This document shows positions 23,078 to 33,446 of a DNA stretch of 64,000 bases, one piece after another. The stretch comes from Hyaloperonospora brassicae (Eukaryota; Oomycota; Peronosporomycetes; Peronosporales; Peronosporaceae): contig CANTFL010000909.1 in NCBI GenBank assembly GCA_947650285.1, positions 49,308-113,307 of the forward strand, read 5' to 3'. The notes below the pieces were generated by a model, which had not been told where the DNA came from, did not search any database, and worked only from the letters and a program-made list of their open reading frames with translations. Each line of letters opens with the position of its first letter. Within the stretch, counting starts at the first letter, position 1. A program made the position numbers and the translations under genes.

Positions 23078-23469
23078 TGTAACGAGGCAGCCCGTTACAT
23101 GGAAATTGTCATTTGAGAGATAATGACAACAAAGAATATTAAGTGAATATTCTTTGAACAATATCACCGATAATGGTGATATTGGTGAAGCGACCAAAGG
23201 GTCTGCTCATTGGTTGATATCGTGATGATATCAACCCACCAATCGACGCAGGACGCGCGCAATGAGTGGTGACGAGACGTCGTCATACATTTAGTTATAT
23301 TAACATAATTAAGTCAGGTTAAACAGAGAGACAGTAGCAAAAAGACTTAATTATATGAATACAACAGTTTACTTTTTTCTTACCCTACGCTTCCTCGTTC
23401 GCCTCGTGTACGTCTGTCGGGGCACCAAAACCTTTGCGTTATGTTCACGCAAGGGTGTGCCCCGTTACA
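23078..23469 (+). repeat. A1 3' LTR
   Basis: 392 bp. Starts TGTAACGAGG (A in place of G at the eighth base, also in the A2 3' LTR) and ends GTGCCCCGTTACA. It differs from the A1 5' LTR at roughly one site in ten by eye. It shares TATATGAATACAACAGTTTAC with the A2 3' LTR instead of the 5'-type ATATTAATACAACAGTTTTAC. Confidence 0.93.
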
Positions 23470-24110
23470 GGGACCAACAAGTGGCCGGGCGTACCTACCA
23501 ACTAATGTGACGGCACTGATATTGGAGGGGTCTGGTTCGAAGTGTGAAGAGGTGTTTTAGGTCCTATTTCGATTGCAAGATCGTAATAGTTCGAACTACG
23601 TCGCAGATAAAGAGTCGCGAGAATGTTGACACGACCTATTCCTTCCGGCTTATAGATATGGACACATTTCCGTATCTCTTAACGGCACACATTGGGTACA
23701 AGTAAGCGCTTATTTGTATCGACCTGTTTACTGGATATATATTGTCAAGATATTGCGTCGCGGGCAGCTCAGACGGTGGTCAGAGGTCATGAGGAACTTT
23801 GTGCTCCGTCATTTCGGTGCTAGTGAGGCGGTTCTTTATAATAGCGAACCGGAATTCATGTCGTATTTCATTCGTCCGTTAAACCGTATGGTAAGCCAAC
23901 GTCAATAAGCGACTGTAATTTACCAATTTCAGGCAAACTAGCTCGGACGAGAGGATGGTGCAAACTCTGACCAGTACGATCACGTTGAATGTCGCCGACG
24001 TAGACGAACGATATTGGCACGAGTACGCAGAACGACTGCTTTTTGCGATTTTATACAGCCCTTAATCAATTAAATAAGAAGACTGCGTTTTACTTTGTCT
24101 AATATCGTAT
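23470..24110 (+). pseudogene. B2 relic resumes: integrase
   Basis: Immediately after the A1 target duplication the plus strand reads GRTYQ, then fragments matching the integrase zinc and catalytic regions (YWRGL, DLFTGYI), then VLRHFGASEAVLYNSEPEF and IRPLNRMVSQRQ at about 23790-23908. This corresponds to FGASE ... DREPGFMSDFFRAFNRI of the common oomycete Gypsy integrase. It continues the domain interrupted at 15481. Confidence 0.75.
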
Positions 24111-24479
24111 GTCAAGTCCATCCTGGATGAAAAATCAGCCGTAACGAATGTGATACTCCGGGAGTCGGGGCCCCGGAGATAAATGTAGATGATACAGAGT
24201 CAGTACCAGCGAGGAAAGAAAAAGGTGAAAGAAACTCTGCGAGAAGCTAGTCGAGGTCGAGTGCAAGAGCACAACGAAGGAGTGGTCGATCACAAGATCC
24301 AAGCTGGGATTTAAGTGTGGCTCTATCTGGATCGCGTGAAAGAAAGATTTGGTAAAAAAACTGGCATAACTTGGGCATGGACCTTTTCTTGCTCTTACAC
24401 TGGTGGTAGATCACGCAGTACGACTGAACACCCATGAAAGTTCCAGATTGTACATACTTCCAATCTCGAGAGGGTCAAG

Positions 24480-24790
24480 AAGTTTATATATCGCCCAAAC
24501 TACATGCTGACACTGGGACAAGCGGACCGCTTTGACTTCGACGTATGCTTTTTGTCAGAAAACAGTGCGGGAGAGAATTGGGGGAAGGCGTATACGAAGT
24601 TGAAGAGGATTAAGAGAGTCTTACAAGAAATGAGAAGAGATACGGACTACAGCAGCAAATTTGTTTTAGCTGAATGGGCTACAAAGATTCGTCATGGGCA
24701 AACGAACTGGACTTACATTGTAACGCCTTACTGAAAGAATTGGAACGAGAGCAGACAAAAGCTAACTGTTTGCTAGAAATTCAAAGCCAC
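24480..24790 (+). pseudogene. B2 relic: pol C-terminal tail
   Basis: The plus frame at 24504-24734 (LTLGQADRFDFDVCFLSEN, then FVLAEWATKIRHGQTNWTY) follows the pattern LTVDEADRVDFDEALLPEDSW ... REFLVHW of oomycete Gypsy pol C-termini, with decay. The equivalent part in B1 is at 7401-7631. Confidence 0.5.
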
Positions 24791-25851
24791 GATAATTAGG
24801 GTTGAGCTTCGAAGCCCAGAAGGTTTACACGAGTTCTTCACGGTTGGGCTCTCGGTCATAGCCCCGGATCCCTCGTTGGTAGACCAGAGTCTATGACAGA
24901 TTAACCTAGGTTTTTGAGGTGTAATTAAGACGATTAAAGCCAAATTAAACCGAACCTATCTGGATGTGTAAGAAGAATGATCGAGGAAGATGATAGGAGG
25001 TTCAGACATATAGGGATGAAGGATCAACGGAAGAAATCAATCTATATAAGTTAAGTCAACCTGAGAAGATGGAAGGAAGTTTTCGTAATGCTAGAGAACT
25101 GGTGCCTGGATGAGGCTTTAAATACAGCCTATACTAGGTGAGCTACGGTAAAGCTCATCTGGAGAGCGTCAAGCAGGTCAACCGGGTGTGAGACTTCCTC
25201 ACGCTCAGTACACATGTACACCACGAAGCGTAAAAGCGAGAGGTGGCGAAAGAATGGGTCGAGGAAGATGTCGAAATTGCAATGACTCTTGTTTATCTCC
25301 AGGAAAATCAGACCGGCCTCTGTCCGCCACACTTGTACAGCCGAATTCGACACTTTTTGAGGGCGTTGTAGTTAGGGGAGAGGGGAAGTTGGTGCGTGCT
25401 TGCTCCTTGGAATTCAACAGATAGTTGGTCGCCTCTCATAGTGCCTAGCTGTGAGCTATATCAAACTGCTTGATGGCAGCGACCAAGTCGGCAAACCATC
25501 CCACCGGTCGGAAAGATACGGGGGAGGCAAGACTTTGTCGTATACCCAAGGATCGGGGACCTACAGGTTCGAAATCGTAGCTGGATTGGATAGCAAATAC
25601 TTCCAATCGAGGGGTCAGTCGTTTTTTTTCGTCCGATGGGACCAAACCAGCCCTAGGGTAACTCCAGACGATAGTCGAAGTAATTTGAAACCAGCTTTAC
25701 AATGGATCACAATTGCACTAGCTCCGCCGACCACGTATCCACTACGTCCGGGATGAATATTTTCGGACCTGAAACGGGGATCGCGAATGACGATGTGAGA
25801 GTAAAGTCAGTTTGTGAGTCCGGGCCGCGTCGCCAAGTGGTGTCGGGATAC
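24791..25851. other. B2 3' region, undefined, up to the A2 insertion
   Basis: More GC-rich than the flanking spacers, with moderately long frames on both strands (for example 25445-25645 minus and 25451-25756 plus), none identifiable. By comparison with B1 this should be downstream of pol and carry the opposite-strand ORF on the minus strand. It is cut by A2; it resumes at 33840. Confidence 0.35.
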
Positions 25852-26245
25852 TGTAACGGGGCACACCCTTGCGTAAACTTAACGCAAGGGTTTCGGGTGC
25901 CCCGACAGACGTACACGAGGCGAACGAGGAAGCGTAGGATAAAGGAAATAGTAAACTGTTGTATTCATATAATTAAGTCTTTTTGCTACTGTCTCTCTGT
26001 TTAACCTGACTTAATTATGTTAATATAATTGAGTGTATGACGACGTCTACTCACCACTAATTGCGCACATCTTGCGGCGATTGGTCGGTTGATATCGTCA
26101 AGATATCAACCAATGAGCAGACCCTTTGGTCGCTTCACCAATATCACCATTATCGGTGATATTGTTCAAAGAATATTCACTTAATATTCTTTGTTGTCAT
26201 TATCTCTCAAATGACAATTTCCATGTAACGGGCTGCCTCGTTACA
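25852..26245 (-). repeat. A2 3' LTR
   Basis: 394 bp. Shares with the A1 3' LTR the AACGAGGC variant at the outer hairpin, the TTGAGAGATAATGAC stem and the TATATGAATACAACAG block, but has 5'-type bases in the middle (CGCCGCA). It is therefore a mosaic. Confidence 0.92.
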
Positions 26246-26372
26246 TCCCCCTAGCTGATAGTCATCGTGTGACTATCGAAAATGTGGTGGCCACCCGTTG
26301 GGCTCCATTGGGACAGAGAGCACTTGTTGGGTCAGTTCCGTTCATAACTCAACCTGACCTCGCATAGTTAAC

Positions 26373-26810
26373 ATGTATATGCGGGGTGACTCAAGGCCTA
26401 CACATCCCGGTGCTGTGCCAGACTCTGCGGCAGACGATTCGTCGTCTGCTGTTCGTTCTTCGCCTGCAGCAACAGGTGCTGCAGGTGCACACGGAACCTC
26501 AACGCGTGCGCATGATGACCCCGACATTGAGGTCATCTACTCTGGCGAGTCAGACGTGTCTGACTCGGGCAATGCTCCAGAGGCGTCTGGATCACCGGCG
26601 ACTTCTCAGTATTCGCCAAGGCCACTGCCGAACGAACGGACTCGTGAGTTGCATCACAGTCTGTTCGGCAGTGATGACGATGATCAGTGTGGTGAGGAAT
26701 ATCATTCCTTACCACCGCAATCAGCTCGTGCTCCGTCGCACGAGCGACTTGACGATAGCTTGCACCATCGTCATTCTGACAACCGTGGTACCCACAAGGT
26801 ACCACCGTGA
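26373..26810 (+). CDS. A2 opposite-strand ORF, part 1
   Basis: 145 codons from ATG 26373 (MYMRGDSRPTHPGAV), almost identical to 22512-22949 of A1: acidic, Ser/Ala-rich, probably disordered. Ends with TGA at 26808-26810, overlapping part 2 by four bases. A perfect hairpin GTGGTACC / GGTACCAC (26785-26805) sits at the junction. Confidence 0.6.
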   Translation: MYMRGDSRPTHPGAVPDSAADDSSSAVRSSPAATGAAGAHGTSTRAHDDPDIEVIYSGESDVSDSGNAPEASGSPATSQYSPRPLPNERTRELHHSLFGSDDDDQCGEEYHSLPPQSARAPSHERLDDSLHHRHSDNRGTHKVPP

Positions 26811-27982
26811 AGCGTAATGAGCTGAAGCCGTGGCGTTTGCCCGAACGGCTCATCAATAGCTTGTCTCACGAGACAAGCCAACACCATCGAATACTCTTAT
26901 TCGATGCGACTGAGCTTCACGGCTTGAGTCCCAGCGCGAGCAACTTTCGCGCTGAGGAAGATTTTTATCTCGATGTCTTCCTTAGACCTCGATGGTACAA
27001 CAGCAATCAAAAGCGTGACAAAACATCGCTTTTGGCTGCGTGGAACGCGTTCGTCCAAAACGTAAAGAATTTTGGACGAGAAGGGTGGCTCAAGAAACTT
27101 GAGGCGACACGCCTCAGGTTTGAAAAGCGAACGCCAACCGGTGCCAGGTACCGGTTGCACTGTTTGTCGAGTGAGGCAGACATTCCTTGCCTCACATGGG
27201 GAGACCCTTGTGCAAGTTGTGTTGACAACTCGCAGCGTGCACATAGGGACATGTATTCCCTAAGTTCGCCCTGGGGAAGGGCACACATCTCGGAGGAGAT
27301 GCGTGACGCGATTGCAAACTTGCAATCCTTCTACAAGCGCCAAAAGCGCGTGTTTACCAATGGGCCCTCGGACTCATCGGATGGGTCTCGTCATACTGGC
27401 GGACGAGACCTTCAACATCCATCAACAGCTGAGAGCTGGTCTCCCAGCTGTTCCAAGAGGGTGGATACCCCCGCCACTGGACGAGGAAGCTCGCCCTTGA
27501 TCCTGAATCGTCACGGTGATTCAAGATACGCTCCACTAGAAAGTGTTGACCACCGTGAGAATACACCAAAGAATGTGGTGGAGGAGGAAAGACCTCCTCC
27601 AGATGATTCGGTTCACCATCACGACCTTTACGAGATGGATCGCGCAATCGATGAATCGCGCGATGACTTGAAGCACGAGCGCGACCGGCGCTACGCTTTG
27701 ACTGATACCGTGCGGAAGAACCGCAAGGATCGCGAGGCTGATCGGGCGAGAGACCGCGCCGATTATGCCACAGCGCAGCTTCAGGTCGAGCGGGATATCC
27801 GATCCCTTTCCGGCGAGCTGGCGACAGCTCGCGGGGAGATATCTCGATTAAGTTCCGAGGTATCATATCTGCGCGACCAGACGGATCGTCTGGAGAGCGA
27901 ACGCAAGAACTTGATGGATGTTCTTGAACGTGGGGGCTATCTTCATCGGAAGAAGAAGGCTTGTACCGACAGTACGGCCTGA
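26807..27982 (+). CDS. A2 opposite-strand ORF, part 2 (coiled-coil)
   Basis: 391 codons from GTG 26807 in the -1 frame relative to part 1; its frame is open upstream only as far as 26780. Same globular centre with a cysteine cluster and same C-terminal coiled coil ([18 protein letters not shown]) as in A1. It overlaps the chromodomain ORF of A2 on the minus strand over 27354-27982, with both frames open. Confidence 0.65.
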   Translation: MKRNELKPWRLPERLINSLSHETSQHHRILLFDATELHGLSPSASNFRAEEDFYLDVFLRPRWYNSNQKRDKTSLLAAWNAFVQNVKNFGREGWLKKLEATRLRFEKRTPTGARYRLHCLSSEADIPCLTWGDPCASCVDNSQRAHRDMYSLSSPWGRAHISEEMRDAIANLQSFYKRQKRVFTNGPSDSSDGSRHTGGRDLQHPSTAESWSPSCSKRVDTPATGRGSSPLILNRHGDSRYAPLESVDHRENTPKNVVEEERPPPDDSVHHHDLYEMDRAIDESRDDLKHERDRRYALTDTVRKNRKDREADRARDRADYATAQLQVERDIRSLSGELATARGEISRLSSEVSYLRDQTDRLESERKNLMDVLERGGYLHRKKKACTDSTA

Positions 27983-28331
27983 GCCTCCCCACGTAAAACT
28001 TAGGATTTGTGCGCATCTTACGTGGCAATTCTAGTGTGTATGCATTGCCTTTGCGGTGCAACACTCGAAATGGTCCAATGTACTTCGGCAGTAGTTTACT
28101 ACTGCCGACACTAGTGACTGCGTGTCCAGGTAAGTTTACCGTAGACAGTAGTACTAGGTAATTAACTTTAAATGAAAGAACATTAGCTCTTCCATTCTTG
28201 TCTGCGTTCCGTTTCTGACGGTCCACCGCATTTGCGATGGAGTCCTGAACGAAACGGACTACCGCTTCTCGAGTCAGCAGGAAGTTCTCTGCTGACTCTT
28301 TGTTTTGTCTTTCAGTGCGCTTCGTGCGCAC
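27354..28331 (-). CDS. pol: A2 pol C-terminus: GPF/Y module and chromodomain (longest intact version)
   Basis: 325 codons in one open frame, the clearest copy of this region. It contains a charged helix (RTKRTERQNKESAENFLL), the GPF/Y module (PKYIGPFRVLHRKGNAY ... FYVGRLRPY), a ~110-residue Arg/Ser/Pro spacer, and the chromodomain ([41 protein letters not shown]). The aromatic residues F, W and W expected of the methyl-lysine cage are present. Confidence 0.85.
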   Translation of the reverse strand: MRTKRTERQNKESAENFLLTREAVVRFVQDSIANAVDRQKRNADKNGRANVLSFKVNYLVLLSTVNLPGHAVTSVGSSKLLPKYIGPFRVLHRKGNAYTLELPRKMRTNPKFYVGRLRPYCRYKPSSSDEDSPHVQEHPSSSCVRSPDDPSGRADMIPRNLIEISPRELSPARRKGIGYPARPEAALWHNRRGLSPDQPRDPCGSSARYQSKRSAGRARASSHRAIHRLRDPSRKGRDGEPNHLEEVFPPPPHSLVYSHGGQHFLVERILNHRDDSGSRASFLVQWRGYPPSWNSWETSSQLLMDVEGLVRQYDETHPMSPRAHW

Positions 28332-29124
28332 TGCTAAGAGATTGCTCTCTTCTTCAGCGAGGTTGTCTTCTTCCTCGCTGGCATAATCGTTGACGATGCT
28401 GAATATACCAGCATCGTCATCATCATCCGAGTCAGTAATAGCGTCGCCGCTATTATTGACATGATCTTCTTCATCGATGTCGACTTGATCGACATCGGCA
28501 TCATACGTGACGACGTTAGCGTCGACACGTGATGAGCAAGAGCCAAAACGGTTTTTGCTCGAGCGAGTCCCTCCCCCTTATCCAAGAGTCACCCTCTAGA
28601 AGGACGGGCACACGTGGATGGCGTAAACCATTAACGTAAAACGGAGTGTGCTGTGTGGAAGCATGCACCGGATTATTGATGGCGAATTCCACCATGGGTA
28701 GGAATTCGCTCCAACTCGGAAACGAGTGGACATATCCTCGAAGGATCTCTTCGAGGACACGGTTCGCACGTTCCGTCTGACCATCGGTTTCCGGATGGTC
28801 AGAAGTAGACATCTTCAATAGTGTTCCGAGAGAACGGAACTCGGTTTGCCAAAATGCCGCCGTGAACCGAGGGTCACGGTCGGATACGAGTTCACGGGGT
28901 AACCCGTGGAGTCTAAAGACCGTGTCTAGAAAGCCACGAGCACAACCTTGAGCCTTGATCGACTCAGGGACTGCAGCAAGATGCACCATCTTGCTGAATC
29001 GGTCAACAAACACAAGAATACCATTATTCTTGTGAGAGTCTTCGGGAAAACCGAAGACGAAGTCCATTGAAACGGACTGCCATCACTCTGTCGGAACAGG
29101 CAGAGGCTGTAATGGCGCACGGGA
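28332..29124 (-). pseudogene. pol: A2 pol: integrase core and acidic linker
   Basis: 29067-28516 carries the DDE core as in A1 (MDFVFGFPE, LVSDRDPRF, then TDGQTERANRVLEE). It then passes into a wrong frame at the G-run after GDSWIRG; the acidic linker is in another frame at 28334-28585. The TGA before the core is shared with A1 and A3. Confidence 0.85.
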
Positions 29125-30994
29125 TCAAGGACTAGGCTTCACCCGTTGACAAACCTTGCAAACACGTATGTACTTGCGGACAAACTGATACTGGCGTGGC
29201 CAGTAAAAGTCACGACTTACCGTGAGGTAAGTCTTTTCTCTACCACGATGGCCTCCTGTTGGGGCATCGTGACACTCATACACGATGCGTAAACTCAAAT
29301 CATGATGAGCGGGTACGACGACACGAGGCGTGTCGTCGGCAACAGCTGTATAGTACAGCAATCCGTTGCGTGTACTATACAGATCTTCATCGGATCGGTA
29401 CAAAGCTGGTAAATCCCTCATGGATTTACTGAATGGATTCACCAGATGATCCATCAATCGCAGAAGATCCTTATCTTCCGCGTATGCCTTTCGTACGTCG
29501 TCAAGTAAGCTTGACGACGGGACACTGACTGACAATGTCGCAACAGCGGGCTTATCCTCACTGTTGATTTGTGCGGCCGGCTCGAAATCGGGCCGGCGCG
29601 AGAGCGCATCAGCGACGACGTTTAGTCGTCCTGGTTTATACTTCACGGAGAAGATATACTCCGCGAAGAAAGCCAGCCACATCACCATCCTTTGCGAGAG
29701 GTGTGGGCTTTTTACGGCCGTGCGTAATGACGCATGGTCCGTATAGAAAACAAACGGTCTATCTCCCAAGAGATAGACGCTGGAACTTAGCCAGTGCGTA
29801 CTTCATGGCAAGGAGTTCCTTGTAATGCACTGGGTAATTACGCTCAGCTACTTGCAGCTGACGCGACTGATAACAGATGACGCGCTCTGCGCCATCTGCA
29901 TCGAACTGCATTAACGCACAGCCGATTGCGAAATCGCTGGCGTCACAGACCACATGAAATGGTCTGTCCTGATCTGCAATCGCCAAGACCGGCGATTGCA
30001 TCAAGCATTGCTTGATACCCTTAAAGGAACGCTGGCAGTCAGCTTTCCATGACCACTTGACATTTTTCTTGAGTAAACAAGAGAGATGTACCGTCATTTC
30101 GGCGTAGTTGCGCGAGTACTTGTGCAAGTACTCCACCAGCCCAAGGAACTTTCTTAGTCACCTTGACATCGACTGGCACTGGCCAGTCGGTGATCGCCTT
30201 GATCTTTTCGGGATCAGGGCGTACGCCGTGTTTACCCACGATGCACCCAAGAAGTGGTATTTCGCTAGCCGCGAATATACACTTCTTGAGGTTAGCGTAC
30301 AACTTATGCTTGCGCATAAGTTGAAGAACCTGACGAACGTGAGTTCTGTGAACTTCAACGTCCGTCTTTCCGTCCATAGCCTGACCATGGACGAACACAT
30401 CGTCGAAGTAACTCGGTGCGAAGTCTCGCACCGGTCTCAACAGATTTGTGACACATTTGTTGAAAGTAGCAAGGGCATTGCTCAGCCCCTGTGGCATAAC
30501 AAGCCACTCCCACATCATCCCGCTAGGGGTACTCACTGCCGTGAATGGGATGTCCCGTTCACGCATGAGGATCTGATGGAATCCATCCATCAGATCCATG
30601 AACGAAAAGATGGTACTCTTTGACATACCATCTATGATTACGTCCTTCCTCGGTATCGGCGTCTGAGCCGGTACCGTTGCAGCATTCAATTTGTTGAATG
30701 CGTGCACTATCCGCCATCCTCCTGTGGCCTTTCGCACACAGAAGGTCGGAGAGATGCGAGGGGATGTTGATTTCCTCACATGGCCCGCTGCTTAGCGATC
30801 GGCAAAGAACTTGTCGATCGCTAGTACTTGTTCACGAGGTAGTGGACACTGCTTCATGACACAGTACTTCGAGCCCGGTTTGAGCTCGATCTCGTGTCGA
30901 GTGCCTTTGTCCTTAGGCAACTCGCAAGGTACGGATTCAGGGAACACATCCTTGAATTCGATAACATCCTTGTACAAAGGATTTTCCTGAAGTG
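29125..30994 (-). pseudogene. pol: A2 pol: RT, RNase H, integrase zinc finger
   Basis: Same domain series as A1: RT with LSNALATFNKCV and SYFDDVFVHG at 30779-30039, RNase H at 30136-29759, H2C2 finger before 29125. Shared stops: TAA 30792-30794 and TGA 29125-29127. A private frameshift near 30150 (after VPVDVKVTKK) separates RT from RNase H, and another lies near 29765. Confidence 0.88.
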
Positions 30995-30998
30995 ACTT

Positions 30999-32270
30999 TC
31001 AGGATTGAGACGTGTATTGCTCAATCCGAGTCTTCTCATCGAGGACACTTTCGTCCATTGATGAGCTGCTGATAACCCGTTCGTTCTCAGCAAATACTGT
31101 GGCCGACCGAATATCGGTCACATACTCGTCCTCTGCGACGAGTATGCAGATCTGATGGACTTTGCCACTGCGCAGATCGCGCAAGAACCGTTTCGGTTCT
31201 AGCGTTGGCAACTGAGTTATCTCCGAAGTTAACTTCGGAGGCACAATCAGATCAAGCGTATAAGCGCCTACGCTTGATCCGTCATTAACCAAGACGTTCA
31301 ACGTCTCGGTTACTTCCTGGGAACTTCGTTTTACAGGTTGCTGAAGGCCTGATCCTTCAGCAAGTGACTCTTGAGAAATTCCTTCCTCAAGTACGTGGGG
31401 ACTTATTCCCTCGACGTCTTCTGACTGTGGCTGTGCAACCACAATCAGGGACCGATCCTCTACGGTCGACTCTCCAGTCGACCTAGGATTTCTATGTTGC
31501 CCTTTGGAGGCAACAGGTTTCTTACTTCTAAGATGCTGCCCGCTAGGCATGCATCCATGTCCCGGTCCACTCGACTTATTCGAGTGGTGGACCTTCGGCG
31601 CAGCCTGTACTCTTGTACAGCCGCCGGGAGCTTGCTCCACAGTGTAGTGATCAACTACACTGTGATCTTGTGCAGTTGTGCTAACGACCGTACCGCAAGT
31701 GAGGCCATCGCACTCACTCGCAGAACATCCACACGCTTGTGGACGCTCCAAGATGTTCATCAGATGGCCATCTGATGAACAAGCGGCAGGCATCTTCACG
31801 GATCGATGCTGCCAGCTCACCCTTGGCTCGTACATTCTGAGCCAAGGTAATCCCAGGATGACATCAAATTTGTCATCCAGATCTAGTACGATGAAGTCAT
31901 CATCGTACTGTTCGCCCTCTAACGTGTAGTGGATTCGTTCTACACGTATCTCAACGGTGATCAATGCGCCTGTTGCAAGGCGCACCGTCATCCTCGTGAG
32001 AGGAATGTCGCGCTCAACGAACTTGAGCCTACGACCCTCTAGTGACTGGCGACGAACAAAGTTGTTCGACGCCCCACAGTCTACTAGGGCACGAAGCGAC
32101 AAATCATTTGTCGCTTCCAACTTCAAGGTGATGAGCGAAACGTCATCACCAGGTGCAGAGACACACAATGATTGTGTATCTGGAGCAACTTTCGTCAAGA
32201 GATTTGCAAATTCTCTTGAGGTTGCTGGATCAGTAGGGCGCTCCGCCCCTACTGACCCCGACCATTTTTT
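30999..32270 (-). pseudogene. pol: A2 pol: protease and linker, with frameshift signal
   Basis: The -1 frame opens at the slip heptamer (minus strand A AAA AAT, 32270-32264). Protease motif LVDCGASNNFV and DVILGLPWLRMYEPRV as in A1. Ends with the shared TGA at 31001-30999, which is nonsense within pol rather than a true end. Confidence 0.85.
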
Positions 32271-33402
32271 ACTGGTCCGTCTCGCTGTTGCGGCTTCGCA
32301 ACAGCGCTGGACCCACGCCCATTACCCTTTCTGGCAAATGGTCGTCCATTTCGCTCAGTACTGTTTGGTACTGGGCGTGGAGCGCTACACTCATGTGCGA
32401 AGTGCCCTAACTTCTGACAACGATTGCACTTCTGCAATCGTTTGTTGTTTGAAGAGCGAGGTCTCTCGCTCTCAACGTAGCAGAGGTCCATTGGTTCTGG
32501 ACCTCCGATCTCTTGTCGTCTTGGTGGACGGTAAGAGTTTGAGCTAGCATGAGCCTGTCTCATGCTAAAGGCTTCCTGTTCCGCGGCTGATATCGCATCT
32601 TCCAGCGTATTCAGCTCTAGGCGGAACAGGTGGCTCCTGACGGGCCCTTCTGCGAGCCCTTGCATGAACACCGTAATCAACGTGTGTTCATGTACTGGGT
32701 TAGCAGTTATACTAATCGCTAGGAGTCGTATATGTTTTGCGTAAGCGTGCACATCACGCTTACCCTGCTTGAGTTTCAGGAGCTCAGAACGAGCCCTGAA
32801 CTCAGCTTGTGGCGGCTCAAACGTTTGTCTGAGCCGGGACTTGAAGTCATCTAGCGACCTAACCACATTTGGGTCGCTACTCTCGAGTCCCAGGGACCAA
32901 GTTTTGGCACGCCCTGCCAAGCGGGTCTGAGCAAATGTGAGTTTCATTTGCTCATCTTCGACGTGACGAGCCCTTAAGGCTCTGTCGAGTTCGACAAACC
33001 ATAGTAACAGGGAGTCCTCCGGGACTCACTGTACTTGGAGATGTCAACCTTCATGACCTCGGGACGACGCGCATGTGCCGTCCCGCCCACAGCAGCATGG
33101 AATTGCTGCTGTCTGAACAGCTCTGTCTGTTGAGCACCGAGTTCTCTCAACGGCTCGGCCTGTTGAGAGCCTTGCTGGTGAAGCAAGGCTACTTTCTCCC
33201 TTTCGGCGACAAGTTCACTTCGAATAAACTTGGCTATAGCGGCATGTTGTTGGTCGCTGTCTAGAGACTCCAACATGGCGCTAATGGCGAACTCGCCTAC
33301 GGTAGAACTCATTCGTTCTACCGCACCCCATTCGATGTCGCTCAAATGGGTAAACCCTTCACGCGTGGCGTGAAAGGTCTCTTCATCATCCAACATGTTC
33401 AT
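32249..33402 (-). pseudogene. gag: A2 gag (disrupted)
   Basis: Starts at ATG 33402. The glutamine codon that is TAA in A1 is intact here, so the first frame runs 142 codons. It then hits the same one-base deletion as A1 (GTACAGTGAGTCC where A3 has GTACAGTGGAGTCC). The capsid-like region and CCHC knuckle CNRCQKLGHFAHEC are in 32947-32249. Confidence 0.88.
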
Positions 33403-33446
33403 GATGGATGTTATGGTCCTTGGAAGGACTACGAAGTGCTACCAGG

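Larger units (their letters stand above)
15482..23469 (+). mobile_element. Gypsy/Ty3 chromodomain element A1, full length
   Basis: A 7,988-bp element bounded by LTRs that begin TGTAACGG and end CCCCGTTRCA. The exact 5-bp target duplication GGGAC is at 15477-15481 and 23470-23474. Internal order is gag, protease, RT, RNase H, integrase, chromodomain, with an opposite-strand ORF before the 3' LTR. A possible primer-binding site, TGGTAGCACTTCGTAGTC, starts 3 bp after the 5' LTR (15878), and a purine tract AGGGGGGA abuts the 3' LTR (23070-23077). Gag and pol contain nonsense codons and frameshifts, so it is not autonomous as read. It sits inside relic B2. Confidence 0.95.
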
